From assembly GCF_000227745.2 (NCBI RefSeq), contig NC_018012.1, forward strand, positions 1,583,478 through 1,647,477: DNA of 64,000 bases. Direction: 5' to 3'. Source of the DNA: Thiocystis violascens DSM 198. GTDB taxonomy: Bacteria > Pseudomonadota > Gammaproteobacteria > Chromatiales > Chromatiaceae. This document shows, in pieces, positions 45,235-54,600 of the stretch; within the stretch, counting starts at the first letter, position 1; every line of letters starts with the position of its first letter. Both the position numbers and the translations under genes were made by a program. The notes under the pieces are model-generated. The model searched no databases. It saw only the letters and a program-made list of their open reading frames with translations, and was not told the origin of the DNA.

Positions 45235-46187
45235 GGCGCGGTCCCTCCGCTCCAGAGGTCACCCATCACATCGGCGGCGAGCCGGTGGATAGCCTCGCGC
45301 TGTTCGGGCTCGGCCCGCGCGGTCAGCGCCTGCTCCAGGGCATAGGCGATCGGCTGCGGCGCCCCGCGGAAGGTCAGCGCCAGGCGTGCCCAGCGCACCA
45401 GGGTGCGGGTGGAAAGCGTCACCGTCAGCTCGGCGCCCTGCTCGCCTTCACCGAGGAAGAGTCGCCGGATCTCGTTGGCGACGGTAATCATCAGCGTCGC
45501 CACCTCGCGCGGCAGGCTCGGGGCACTGGCTTGCAGCACCCCCAGTTCGTCATCCGGGGGCAGATAGCCGACCTGCAGGACGCGAAAGCGGTCCAGCAGG
45601 GCCAGGTTCTGGCGCAGCACGCCCTGATAGAGCCCGGTGGGATCCCCGGCACCGGCCGAGTTGCCCGTGGCGAAGACCCGGAACGTCGGGTTTGGTCGGA
45701 TGACCTCACCGCCGTTCTGGGCGATCACCAGGGGCTGGCCCTCGATCACGTCGTTGAGGCCGGCCAGCTCGGACGGGTCCATGAGGTCGATCTCGTTCAG
45801 GATCAGCAGATGGCCCTCGCGCATCGCGATGGCCAGCGGGCCATGGACGAAGCGCGTCGAGCCATCGATCAGCACGAACTGCCCGACCAGGTCAGACAGC
45901 TCCATGCGTCCGTGACAGGCGACGGATTGGACCGGCCAATGGAGCCGGGCCGCGACCTGACAGATGAGCGAGGTCTTGCCGCTGCCGGTCGGGCCGGTGA
46001 GCAGGAAGGCATCGCCCCCGGCCTGGCGCAGGAAGGCCAGCACCGAGGAGAGTCCCTGGCGGAAGACGTAAGGAGTGAGGACAGGGATCTGCGGATGCCC
46101 GTCGTCGGCGAAGCCTTCGATCGTCAGGCCCTTGGGGGCATTGACCCCGAAGGTCTGAGCGATGTTGAAGCGTTGGGTGGTGCGCAT
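45231..46187 (-). CDS. CobS-like MoxR-family AAA+ ATPase
   Basis: 318 residues. Walker A LLTGPTGSGKTSLICQ near residues 60-75, Walker B LLILNEIDLMDPSELAG near 135, and sensor 1 FRVFATGNSAG near 170 are intact. MoxR/CobS AAA+ proteins pair with VWA-domain CobT-like partners, which lies two genes downstream here. The SXT element has a cobS-like gene in the same position after exo. The substrate is unknown; remodelling of a recombination complex is one guess. Confidence 0.88.
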   Translation of the reverse strand: MRTTQRFNIAQTFGVNAPKGLTIEGFADDGHPQIPVLTPYVFRQGLSSVLAFLRQAGGDAFLLTGPTGSGKTSLICQVAARLHWPVQSVACHGRMELSDLVGQFVLIDGSTRFVHGPLAIAMREGHLLILNEIDLMDPSELAGLNDVIEGQPLVIAQNGGEVIRPNPTFRVFATGNSAGAGDPTGLYQGVLRQNLALLDRFRVLQVGYLPPDDELGVLQASAPSLPREVATLMITVANEIRRLFLGEGEQGAELTVTLSTRTLVRWARLALTFRGAPQPIAYALEQALTARAEPEQREAIHRLAADVMGDLWSGGTAP

Positions 46188-46203
46188 GCGTCTCTCCGGC
46201 GAA

Positions 46204-46249
46204 GGGGAGACGCCGCCCCCAGGGGGGAGACGGATCTCCCCGTGGGGTG
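46204..46249 (-). promoter_or_regulatory. Pseudoknot leader of the cobS-like gene
   Basis: In mRNA sense: CACCCCA, GGGGAGA, then TGGGG, then TCTCCCC. CCCCA pairs with TGGGG and GGGGAGA with the last TCTCCCC, interleaved. An inner TCTCCCC can instead make a simple hairpin with GGGGAGA, so two folds compete. Upstream, 46255-46350 contains a GCCAGC/GCTGGC hairpin and an ATCGCC/GGCGAT hairpin shared with the ssb leader. Confidence 0.7.
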
Positions 46250-46452
46250 AAGCCAGCGCGGGCTGGCGGATGGATGTCGGCGCGAGGCCGGGCGGTGGTG
46301 CGCGGGGTCTTGGTGGATCGCCCCCGCAGGCGATGGACGGGCTCAGGCAGTGAGCGCGTCGGAAAGGGTTTGCCCCTCAGGCCGGGTGAAGCCTGACGGG
46401 CAAACCCTCTGCCGTGAAGACCGTGCCCGCGTGGGGCACGGCTGGGTGGTGG

Positions 46453-47538
46453 TCAGAAATAGCCGATTGGCTCTGGTTCCAGGGTGGTCTCGGTGACCGA
46501 GACAGCGGAATCGTCCGCTGTCGGCGCGGACGCTTGGGCTGACGCATTCCGCCGACGGCGTCGGGGCTTGTCGGGCTCGGCCGGTGCCGGCTCCGTGTCG
46601 TCGCACTTGAGCGTTACCCGCACCCGCTCGCTGGCAGGTCGGCGGTGTGGCTCCAGGAGCTGGGGATCCAGATCGGGGACGATCGCACCCAGGACGGCGG
46701 CATAGTCGAGCGTGCCGCGTTGCTGGTAGCGCAGGATCCGTAATCCGACCTGATCGGCGAGCAGGAAGTCGCCCATCAGCGCGACCAATCCGCCCTGGGC
46801 CTCGGCCATCTGCGCTTTGAGCCCCTTGAGTTCGGTCTCCAGCCGCGCGGCGCGGGTGTCGGCATCGCGGTACTGCGTGGCGAGGCGCTCCCAGGCCGCG
46901 CGGGCCTCCCCCTCGGGGACGTAACAGTCCCGTTCGGAATCCGGGGTTGGCTCCTGCTGTTTCCGCACCGCTTCATGGAACTGGAGGCAGGCCGGAATCA
47001 GCTCGCCCTTGATGAAGGCCGCATCGCGCGCGATGACGAATTCGAGCGCCCGGACGTTGGGCCTGACCGGATCGAAGACCAGCCAGCCTTGCGCGGCCTC
47101 GGTGATCGCGAGTTGGAACTGTACCTGGACCCAGTAGAGCCCGAAGGCCAGACTGGTCTCGCCCTCGCGGGCCACGGCGTCCCAGGTTTTCTGGCCCGGC
47201 ACCTTGAGTTCGACCGGCTCGCCAGCCTCGGTGAGACCGTCGAAGGAGCCCCGCAGGACGGGATACGCGGTCGATTCGGCGCAGACCGGGAGCAACAGGG
47301 TGTCATGCCGCTGCTCGAAGCCCTGCCGGGCCTGATCCTCCAGGGCGATGCCGCGCTGGACGAAGGGATTAGCGGACAGATCCGCCGGGGCACAGAGCCC
47401 GGTTTTCTCGGCCCAGAGACGCCAGGGCGTCTGGTAGGGCGAGCGGTTAAGAATCACGGCGGCTTCGGAGGCGGTAACGCCCTGACGGCGCCAGGTCAGC
47501 CATTCGGGTGTGCGTTGAGAGAGATTGACGATCTTCAT
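46453..47538 (-). CDS. exo: YqaJ/lambda Exo-type recombination exonuclease
   Basis: 361 residues. The YqaJ nuclease core is clear: WRRQGVTASEAAVILNRSPY, PFVQRGIALEDQAR, and the catalytic GSFDGLTEAGEPVELKVPG (D-ExK) at about residues 112-130, then YWVQVQFQLAIT. Residues after 230 form a coiled coil and a basic tail. It degrades the 5' strand at double-strand ends so the annealing protein encoded just upstream (bet) can load. SXT carries the same bet-exo pair. Own pseudoknot leader. Confidence 0.92.
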   Translation of the reverse strand: MKIVNLSQRTPEWLTWRRQGVTASEAAVILNRSPYQTPWRLWAEKTGLCAPADLSANPFVQRGIALEDQARQGFEQRHDTLLLPVCAESTAYPVLRGSFDGLTEAGEPVELKVPGQKTWDAVAREGETSLAFGLYWVQVQFQLAITEAAQGWLVFDPVRPNVRALEFVIARDAAFIKGELIPACLQFHEAVRKQQEPTPDSERDCYVPEGEARAAWERLATQYRDADTRAARLETELKGLKAQMAEAQGGLVALMGDFLLADQVGLRILRYQQRGTLDYAAVLGAIVPDLDPQLLEPHRRPASERVRVTLKCDDTEPAPAEPDKPRRRRRNASAQASAPTADDSAVSVTETTLEPEPIGYF

Positions 47539-47556
47539 CGGGTGCTCCAGGGATCA

Positions 47557-47599
47557 GGGACACCCCTTCCCCAGGGGAGCGGTGTCCCGTCGGGGGAAG
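47557..47599 (-). promoter_or_regulatory. Pseudoknot leader of exo
   Basis: The clearest case. In mRNA sense: CTTCCCC (a), GGGACACC (b), GGGGAAG (a'), GGTGTCCC (b'). Stem a is 7 bp and stem b 8 bp, interleaved a-b-a'-b'. A perfect GACCGGC/GCCGGTC hairpin precedes it. The ribosome-binding site GGAGCACCCG lies just after. Confidence 0.85.
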
Positions 47600-47631
47600 A
47601 TGACCGGCGTCGCCGGTCGGTTATGGGTTGC

Positions 47632-48570
47632 TCAGGCAGCCTGGGCAGAAGGCTGGGCCGCCTGCTCGGCACGATCGAGCTCGGCCAGGGCATAGGCGAG
47701 TACCTCGCCCTGGAAGCGCCCCTTGAAGTAGTCCTGGGCCGAAGCCCAGGCACGGCTCTTGGCGGCGCGGAGGATCAGACCTTCGATCTGGGTCTGGGTC
47801 GCCTCGTCGAGATCCGGGGGGACCTGGTCAGAGGGTGTGTCCGGCGTTGCCGTGGGTCGCGGCGCGGCAGGTGAACCGGTCGCGGGCACCGCCACCGTCA
47901 TAGCGACTAGCTCCCCATCGATCGGCTTGCCGGCCATTTCCTCAGCGGTATAACCGGTCTCTTCCGGAAAGGCCGCGCGCAGGCTGGCGGCCTTGGCGCA
48001 TTTCAGGAGCTGACCGCGCGGGCGCTTGACCCACATGGCCGTGGGCACCTCGCCACCACCCATGCGCGAATAGCTCTCCTCCCAGAACACCGTCTCGGTG
48101 AAGGGACAGCGCACCCCGCCAACCAGACGGTAGACGGTGACCTCGCACCAGGCAGGAAAGGTCACCTGGACCTTCAGCTCCTGCCAGCCGTCGTCGGTTT
48201 TGGCGCGACCGGCGAAGGTGCGGGTCTCGTCCGCGCCGAAGCGGGCCGGATCCATGCCCGCCCACTGTCCGGTGCGCGCGGCGGTGGTCTGGACCTCGGC
48301 GATGCCGGGCCAGACGGTTTCGACCTCGCGGCCCAGGGTGCGATTCCACATCGGCACGACGTGGACCGGGCGTTTCATCACGTCCAGTCCGCGCGCCTGG
48401 CAGTAGCGCACGGCCAACTGCACGCCTTCAACCGTCTTGGCAGCGGGGAAGATGGACTCGACCAAGACCTGCCAGGTGGCGGGATCGAGGCCGAGTTCGG
48501 CCAGACTCTGGGCGGGGATCGCCAGCCGACAGGCGGGCACAGTGGTCAGGGCTTGATTAGGTTTGCTCAT
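47632..48570 (-). CDS. bet: Bet/RecT-family single-strand annealing protein
   Basis: 312 residues from ATG 48570 (MSKPNQALTTVP). The RecT/Bet core shows AVRYCQARGLDVMKRPVHVVP, WPGIAEVQTTAARTGQWAG, EVTVYRLVGG, CPFTETVFWEESY and a PRGQLLKCAKAASLRAAFPE block, which is the family signature. A Pro-rich linker leads to a helical tail. It anneals complementary single strands in partnership with Exo; SSB is encoded upstream. A longer frame upstream to 49026 overlaps ssb and is not used. Confidence 0.92.
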   Translation of the reverse strand: MSKPNQALTTVPACRLAIPAQSLAELGLDPATWQVLVESIFPAAKTVEGVQLAVRYCQARGLDVMKRPVHVVPMWNRTLGREVETVWPGIAEVQTTAARTGQWAGMDPARFGADETRTFAGRAKTDDGWQELKVQVTFPAWCEVTVYRLVGGVRCPFTETVFWEESYSRMGGGEVPTAMWVKRPRGQLLKCAKAASLRAAFPEETGYTAEEMAGKPIDGELVAMTVAVPATGSPAAPRPTATPDTPSDQVPPDLDEATQTQIEGLILRAAKSRAWASAQDYFKGRFQGEVLAYALAELDRAEQAAQPSAQAA

Positions 48571-48588
48571 GATGCCTCCGAACGCAGA

Positions 48589-48630
48589 CGGGGCACCGAC
48601 CCCAGAGGGCACAAGTGCCCCGGTGGGGTG
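48589..48630 (-). promoter_or_regulatory. Pseudoknot leader of bet
   Basis: In mRNA sense: CCCCA, CGGGGCAC, TGGGG, GTGCCCCG, interleaved; the second stem is a perfect 8 bp. An inner GTGCCC offers an alternative hairpin with GGGCAC. RBS GGAGGCATC precedes the ATG. Confidence 0.8.
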
Positions 48631-48671
48631 ATGGCCAACGCCGTGGCGTGGCGTGGCCGGATGAGGATCCC

Positions 48672-49184
48672 TCAGAACGGGATGCTGTCGTCGAACTCGG
48701 GTACCGGCACGGCTGGTGCAGTGGGCTGGGGTCGTCCGCGTGCTGGGGTGGTCGCTGCCCCAGATGGCGTTGAGGGTGGCTTGGTCGGCGGCGCACCGCT
48801 GGCAGACGTCGTCCGCGCCGGTTCGACGGTCGCCTTCGGGTGGCCATTGAGCATCAGCAGCGTGCCGTTGTGCTCGACCACTACCTCGGTGACGAACCGC
48901 TCGCCGCCGTCCTGGGCCTGGTAGCGTCGGGTGCGCAAGGTACCCTCGACATAGACCTGGGCGCCCGAATGCAGGGACTGCCCGGCGATCTCGGCGAAAC
49001 GCCCCAACAGCACCACGCGGTGCCATTCGGTGCGTTCCCGGCTCTCGCCGCTGGTTTTGTCCTTCCAGGTCTCGCCGGTGGCGAGCGAGAGTTTGGCGAC
49101 CGGGTCGCCGCTCGGCAAAGTGCGAATCTCGGGATCCGCGCCGAGGTGGCCGATGAGGGTGACGGTGTTGATACCGCGTGACAT
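48672..49184 (-). CDS. ssb: Single-stranded DNA-binding protein
   Basis: 170 residues from ATG 49184 (MSRGINTVTLIGHLGADPE). The OB fold is typical, with TEWHRVVLLGRFAEIAGQSL and VYVEGTLRTRRYQ. A Gly/Pro/Ala linker leads to the acidic C-terminal tip PEFDDSIPF that recruits partner proteins. It covers single-stranded DNA during transfer and recombination. First gene of the module and preceded by one of the conserved leaders. Confidence 0.95.
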   Translation of the reverse strand: MSRGINTVTLIGHLGADPEIRTLPSGDPVAKLSLATGETWKDKTSGESRERTEWHRVVLLGRFAEIAGQSLHSGAQVYVEGTLRTRRYQAQDGGERFVTEVVVEHNGTLLMLNGHPKATVEPARTTSASGAPPTKPPSTPSGAATTPARGRPQPTAPAVPVPEFDDSIPF

Positions 49185-49216
49185 GGCTGTGTCTCCTGTT
49201 GCATGAACGGACTCAA

Positions 49217-49262
49217 CGGGAAGACGCCATCCCCGTATGGGAAGTTGGTCTCCCCAGGGGTT
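49217..49262 (-). promoter_or_regulatory. Pseudoknot leader of ssb
   Basis: In mRNA sense: ACCCC, GGGGAGAC, GGGGAT, GTCTTCCC. The second stem is 8 bp with one wobble; the first is about 4-5 bp. Upstream (to about 49335) lie GCCAGC-type and ATCGCC/GGCGAT hairpins nearly matching the cobS leader base for base over some 60 bp. RBS GGAGACACAGCC. The remaining stretch to 49751 shows no gene. Confidence 0.7.
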
Positions 49263-49751
49263 GCGAACCAGCATAGGCTGGCCGATGGTGCGCGCGGTCT
49301 TGTGAATCGCCCGCGCTGGCGATGACGGATCTCAGGTCATGAGATCGCGCGAACATCTGTCGTCTCGACGACGCCGATCACGCATGGCGACGCCGAGGCG
49401 ACAGGAGTCCGGCACTCAGGGTCAGGATCAGCGGTGCGGACGCACGCGGGCTCAGGACGTCCCGACAGCCTGGCCGGGATCAGACGCCGTCAATCGGCGC
49501 GTGAGGGGCGCCAGGGGATGGCGCCGGTGGTGCGCGGAGTTGGGCCTCCGCAGGCCGGTCACTCGCGCGATGGAAGCAGCAAGCAACTGCTTGATTATTT
49601 AGCACGCGAATGGAGGTCGCGCAACCCCAGCGGGCGATGCGTAGCGACCGCCCGGCGACGACAGGCGATGGCTGCACCCTCCAGTCGCAAGGCTTCGCGT
49701 TTAACCTCGGCGCCCCAACCTTCCCATTCCCTCCAGACGTCAGGACTCCCC

Positions 49752-50327
49752 ATGACCCTCAAGGCAACCATCTCGTCTGCGGACGGACTGATCGACGATT
49801 TCCGTGATCCCGACGGGCGATCGCGGCTCGGAACCCACTGGCGGTTGGTGACGGACACCGTCATGGGTGGGGTCTCCTCGGCGCGGATGTCGTTCACAGC
49901 GATGGACAGACGCCGGGCACTCTGTGTCGAGGGCGAGGTGAAGCTGGAACACAACGGCGGCTTCCTGCAGGTCAATCTGGATCTGACCAGCCGGGGCCAG
50001 CCGCTGGACGCAGCGGACTTTGTCGGACTGCGGCTGATCGTCAGTGGCAATGGCGAGCGCTACAACCTGCATCTCAAGAGCCGGGACTGCACCCTGCCCT
50101 GGCAAGCCTATCGTGCGACCTTTGTCGCTGGGCCGGACTGGCAGGAGATCCGGATACCCTTCGAGCACTTCACCCCCAATCGACTGAGCGCGCCGCTCGA
50201 TACGGGCCAGCTGACGCAGCTCGGCCTGGTCGCCATCGGACGGGCCTTTCATGCACAGATCTGCGTCGCGGAAGTGGGCTGGTATCGGGACCTGGACGCT
50301 GGCTCAGCCCCCTCGCCTTCCGGCTGA
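49752..50327 (+). CDS. CIA30-family protein
   Basis: 191 residues from ATG 49752. DFRDPDGRSRLGTHWRLVTDTVMGGVSS opens the CIA30 (complex I intermediate-associated) beta-sandwich, followed by GFLQVNLDLTSRGQPLDA, GLRLIVSGNGERYNLHLKS, WQAYRATFVAGPDWQEIRIPF and a C-terminal VAIGRAFHAQICVAEVGWYRD. In bacteria such proteins are uncharacterised carbohydrate-binding-like folds often beside NAD(P)-binding oxidoreductases, as here. Opposite strand to the surrounding transfer genes, so probably cargo. Confidence 0.88.
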   Translation: MTLKATISSADGLIDDFRDPDGRSRLGTHWRLVTDTVMGGVSSARMSFTAMDRRRALCVEGEVKLEHNGGFLQVNLDLTSRGQPLDAADFVGLRLIVSGNGERYNLHLKSRDCTLPWQAYRATFVAGPDWQEIRIPFEHFTPNRLSAPLDTGQLTQLGLVAIGRAFHAQICVAEVGWYRDLDAGSAPSPSG

Positions 50328-50382
50328 GCCGCCCTCACTGTCAGATCGCTTCTTGGACAGACAACGATCAGGAGACAACGCC

Positions 50383-50994
50383 ATGCAGATCGCTCTCTTC
50401 GGCGCAACCGGCGGCACCGGCCGGCAGGTCCTGGCCCAGGCACTGGAGCAGGGTCACACCCTCACGGCCCTCGCGCGCGATCCCACCACGCTTGATCCCC
50501 GGGACGGTCTGACGACGATCGGCGGGGATGTGCTCGACCCAAAGGCCGTGGCCACCTGTGTCGAAGGTGCGGAGGCGGTCATCTGCGTGCTCGGCTCACG
50601 CGGTCGACAAGCACCCATCGAGTCCCCCGGCACCGCGCGCATCCTGGCCGCGATGCAGGAGGCCGGCGTGCGCCGATTGGTGGTCGTGAGCTCCCTCGGC
50701 GTCGGCGACAGTCGCGCTCAGATCGCCTGGCCGTTTCGGCTGGTGATGGACCTCATGCTGAAATCGATCCTGGAGGCCAAGGTGCAACAGGAGCAGTTGG
50801 TGAAAGCGAGCGGGCTCGATTGGGTCATCGTGCGGCCGGGCGGACTAACGGATGGTCCCCGCACCGGCGCCTATCGCTTCGGCGTCGATCCAACCCTCAA
50901 GTCGGGTCGCATTGCGCGCGCGGATGTGGCGGATTTCGTGCTTCGCCAACTGACGGACGACACCTTTCTGCATCAGACACCGGCGGTCACCTGA
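50383..50994 (+). CDS. NAD(P)-binding atypical SDR (NmrA-like)
   Basis: 203 residues from ATG 50383 with GGAGA 10 bp upstream. MQIALFGATGGTGRQVLAQAL is a Rossmann dinucleotide-binding loop (GATGGTG). GAEAVICVLGSRG, GVRRLVVVSSLGVGD and LDWVIVRPGGLTDGP follow the atypical short-chain dehydrogenase pattern (NAD(P)H-binding family). The catalytic Tyr-x-x-x-Lys is not evident, as usual for this group. It starts 55 bp after the CIA30 gene and may be cotranscribed. Confidence 0.9.
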   Translation: MQIALFGATGGTGRQVLAQALEQGHTLTALARDPTTLDPRDGLTTIGGDVLDPKAVATCVEGAEAVICVLGSRGRQAPIESPGTARILAAMQEAGVRRLVVVSSLGVGDSRAQIAWPFRLVMDLMLKSILEAKVQQEQLVKASGLDWVIVRPGGLTDGPRTGAYRFGVDPTLKSGRIARADVADFVLRQLTDDTFLHQTPAVT

Positions 50995-51657
50995 GCGTCG
51001 CGGCGCCTGGCAGCTGGGACCGCCTGTGATCCAACGTCGGCTGATCCCCTCTGTACGACCAACTGGGTTTAACGCTGGTCAAGAAGCGACCGGTACGCGG
51101 TTTTCTCAATCCTGGCGGCTTGTTACGGCTGAATGACACAGGTTATCCACAGAGACGCTCACTGGACCTGGGGACAATTGCTCAACGTCCTCTTTGAGCC
51201 CGCTGAGTCCCAATTGCGGAAACTCACCGACGGCGGCAATCCGGAAGGACTCGGCCACTTCCGGACACTGGTGGTTCGCAGGCTCGGGTCCGCAGTCGAG
51301 TGGGCAGCGGACACTCTCCGGGGCCTTGAGTTACGTGTACTGTCCCCGGGGTTGCGTGGTGTTGCCTCTTCGCCTTAGCCAAGAGGCAGAAGTCAAGACC
51401 CTTGTCTGCGATCACCGATGGCGCGGCGAGATCTTTCCGCTGACGGTGCGGTCCTAGCCAAGCAATCGCGCAGCCATGATCACCCCCAGAAGTTCTTCCA
51501 GTGAGTTCCAACGATTCCGTTGGGTCAAGACCGTCGTCACTGATGCCAAGTGGCCATCCATTCCCGGCACTTAAGGTTCCTTCGATGTCGCCGAGCCCCG
51601 CCACCGTGACCAGGCCGACGCCCAGTCCTAGAGCATCCACAGATGCTCCTCCCGTCT
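50995..51657. other. No supported gene
   Basis: About 660 bp between two convergent genes. A minus-strand frame at 51640-51224 and a plus-strand one at 51133-51378 overlap each other and match nothing I know; neither has a good ribosome-binding site. Confidence 0.5.
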
Positions 51658-54600
51658 CTACAAATCCTCCAATCCCTTGTCGAGACTACTCAAAAAATCG
51701 ACAAACGCACATGTTGCATTCTTAACGGCCGCGACCCTAGTTGAGTCATCTTTCAGTTTGTCAGCCTTGTCAGAAGCGCCTCTAATGACCAAGACTCCTT
51801 TCAGACGCGAATCTCTCAACAGCTCCACTTCATGGGCGAAACTCGCGACACCGCCCGACTCCATGTCAACTTGATAGGTTTTGTCGTTCACTAATCCCAA
51901 GAACGTACGAATCTCCGAATCCTCATTCGCCAGCACCTTCTCACCTGACCCAATAATTCCACGCTTTGCTCCGAAACTCGCCTCCTCACACGTAAGAGTA
52001 ATCTCATCGCCTCCTCTGTCTTCGAAATAATCGCCGATCCTCGCAAGCAACGGCGCGGGAACTTGCCACGCTCTCAAGCGCCTCTGCAACCCCTCTTCGG
52101 TATCCTTCCCCCCTTCGTAATAATGCACATCGGTCACGAAAAGGACATCACCCGCATGGTGCTTCTCATGAATACTACCACCAAGCCCTAGCACAACAAG
52201 AAGCTTTGGATTAAACTCCTGCTGAATACGGCTGGCGACATTAATGATGGACAGATTACCCTCCCGCACAGCCCGTGCAAGAACTACCGAATGCACACCC
52301 CCATCACTGGAGGGTACTTTGACAATCTCATATCTATCTTTCGATATCCGCCCGGGAATCCTCTTTATTGGATAGTATTGCTTCAGATGAGTTTTCGCGG
52401 CCGCTGCCTCGTCAGGAAGTATAGTGATTAGCCCAACATCGACTGTCTCAGACATAACAACCTCCGAAATTCCCCTAACACTTTCTGCCTCGTAGCCAAA
52501 AACCGACCGTTTGACGGCTACCAATACATTATAAACCATTTTCCCATCCAGAACATCTTCGTACAATACTCCAGCCTTTCTCCTTAACGTTGTCTGGACG
52601 ATCTGCATCACTCTTGTCACGTCAAATGACTTCGGCGAAACCAAGGTAATCTTCCCCTTTCCTTCTTCCTCCAGTGATACCGCGCCTAAAAAATGCTCAT
52701 AGTAGTGTGCGACCACTCCACTTCGCGGAGCCACTTGGTATGGGGCCAACTCCTTCGGAACCCCGATCAAGATTGTGGCTGATATCTTCGCATCGATCCG
52801 TGAATAAAATTCCCCGACAATATACGCTAGCCACCCATCTTCGTCTGATCCATTAATGAACAGATCCCAAGTCATGCCTGTCCGCTCAAACACGATACAC
52901 CAAGACTTCTTTCCCTTCTCTGGAGCCTGCAGCAATGCCTGTACTCGCTTAGTCGGTTTATGCTGGGCAACCCTGCCCGTGATTTCATCAAGAAGTTCAT
53001 GTACTGTCTCGAGCACATTCTCTTCTTCACCCGCTATCGGATTGAGCGAAATGCGCGCCGCAGACCGGAAGGGGAGAATGTTATTAACTCTCCCGCCCGG
53101 GCTAATGAGCGCTTGCACTTCTGAGAAGATAGATCGGCCTTCAACAACGTACCGCTCAAAATGCGTGAAGATTCGCTCCTTGTTAGCCAACGCCTCAGGC
53201 AAGGCAATTGTCCCTTTTTTCGAATCATATACCGCCGTCCACTCCTTCGGGTGCGAGAACCTCCCGCGAGCTGATTTAATTAGCGTGCGACTGCGACTAA
53301 TCGCCCTCAAATGCTCATCCCGCTCAGAGCTAGATGCGAACACAAAGTACGCCCAATATTCCCATATAAGATATAAAGCGAATACACTCAAGCACCAGTT
53401 CCCCGCGCCTTGAATCAGCGTTAACACACGATCTTTCTTGTCTTCTGCCCCTCCAACAACCAATTGTTCCTGATACGAATCCCATATGTGACGACTCATG
53501 CGTTCCAAGCATTCTCTAATACGCCTAGCCCATTCCTGCGATTCACCGCCGCGCCACTTTCTATACTTCCACTGCCCACTATTCACCGTCCTAAAGAAAT
53601 TCTCTGACCGAAACTCAACGAGTTCGGCTTTCGACTTAAATTGCTTGTATCGAAGTGCGGTGTTATTCCGTGCCCACACTCGAGAGAATATCGCGATCTC
53701 GGCCGCAAGAGCCAATGCAGTATGCTCCGCAGTATCGCAGGTGGCAATTAGAGTGAGAACATCAGTTCTAACTTCCTCATCATTTAACTGCCCAGAAAGT
53801 TTGGTGCATTCCTCGTTGGGACTCCAAACACCCTTGCCATCGCCAAATACTTGTCCCAATAAATAGCCAGCCATAACTGCATCTTGATACCCATCCGTGT
53901 TCTCTATATCGTCCCGCGTCCAAGGCATGGCTACCGCCAGCTTGTACCCCTGTTCCGACTTCCGATCTTTCGACGCGGAATCCTCGATTACTCCGGCATT
54001 AACCAGTATCCGGGCCAAAGAGTCGCTATCACTGTGCGCGACAAAGCTGTCGCTTCCCTGTTTTACGACAGCGCCAAACTTATCGTAGGTCACTGCCAAT
54101 ACGGATTGTGAATCCATGCTGGGCGGCTCGATAAAGCGCTTCTGGGCGCCGAACCTGATAAACAGAACAAGCAGCTTTTCAATATCAATTCTGGGAAGTG
54201 CGGCTTCACTTATTTGCTCCGATAATCCGATTAATAATGCGGCAGCGAGTTTTAGGTTTCTGGTTGACAAATGCGCTTCTTCCCCATGCCGATATGCTCG
54301 AAATATTACATCCCGCTCTCCATCCTCATTATCCAATGTCCGCTTTGCGGTGATAGGGACTACAATGCCTTCGTCAATCGCAAGGTCTAGAAAATGAGAA
54401 ACTACGCGGCATGGATCAATTCCATCTCCGAGGAATGAATTTGCCCACGCAAGCAACTCATCCAAAGAAAAGCCTTGCTCTAGCCTATCCAATCCAATAG
54501 CGTTGATTTCACGCTCTAACGCCGCCTTTCCAGTCGTTAATAAATGACGTCGGACTGTTTTCTCTCTATGTTCGTAAAGCCATGCGAATGGGTAATTCAT

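Noticed and set aside
51224..51640. 138-codon minus-strand frame between the SDR and PRTase-nucleosidase genes
   Set aside because: No ribosome-binding site, no domain, and a competing frame on the other strand.
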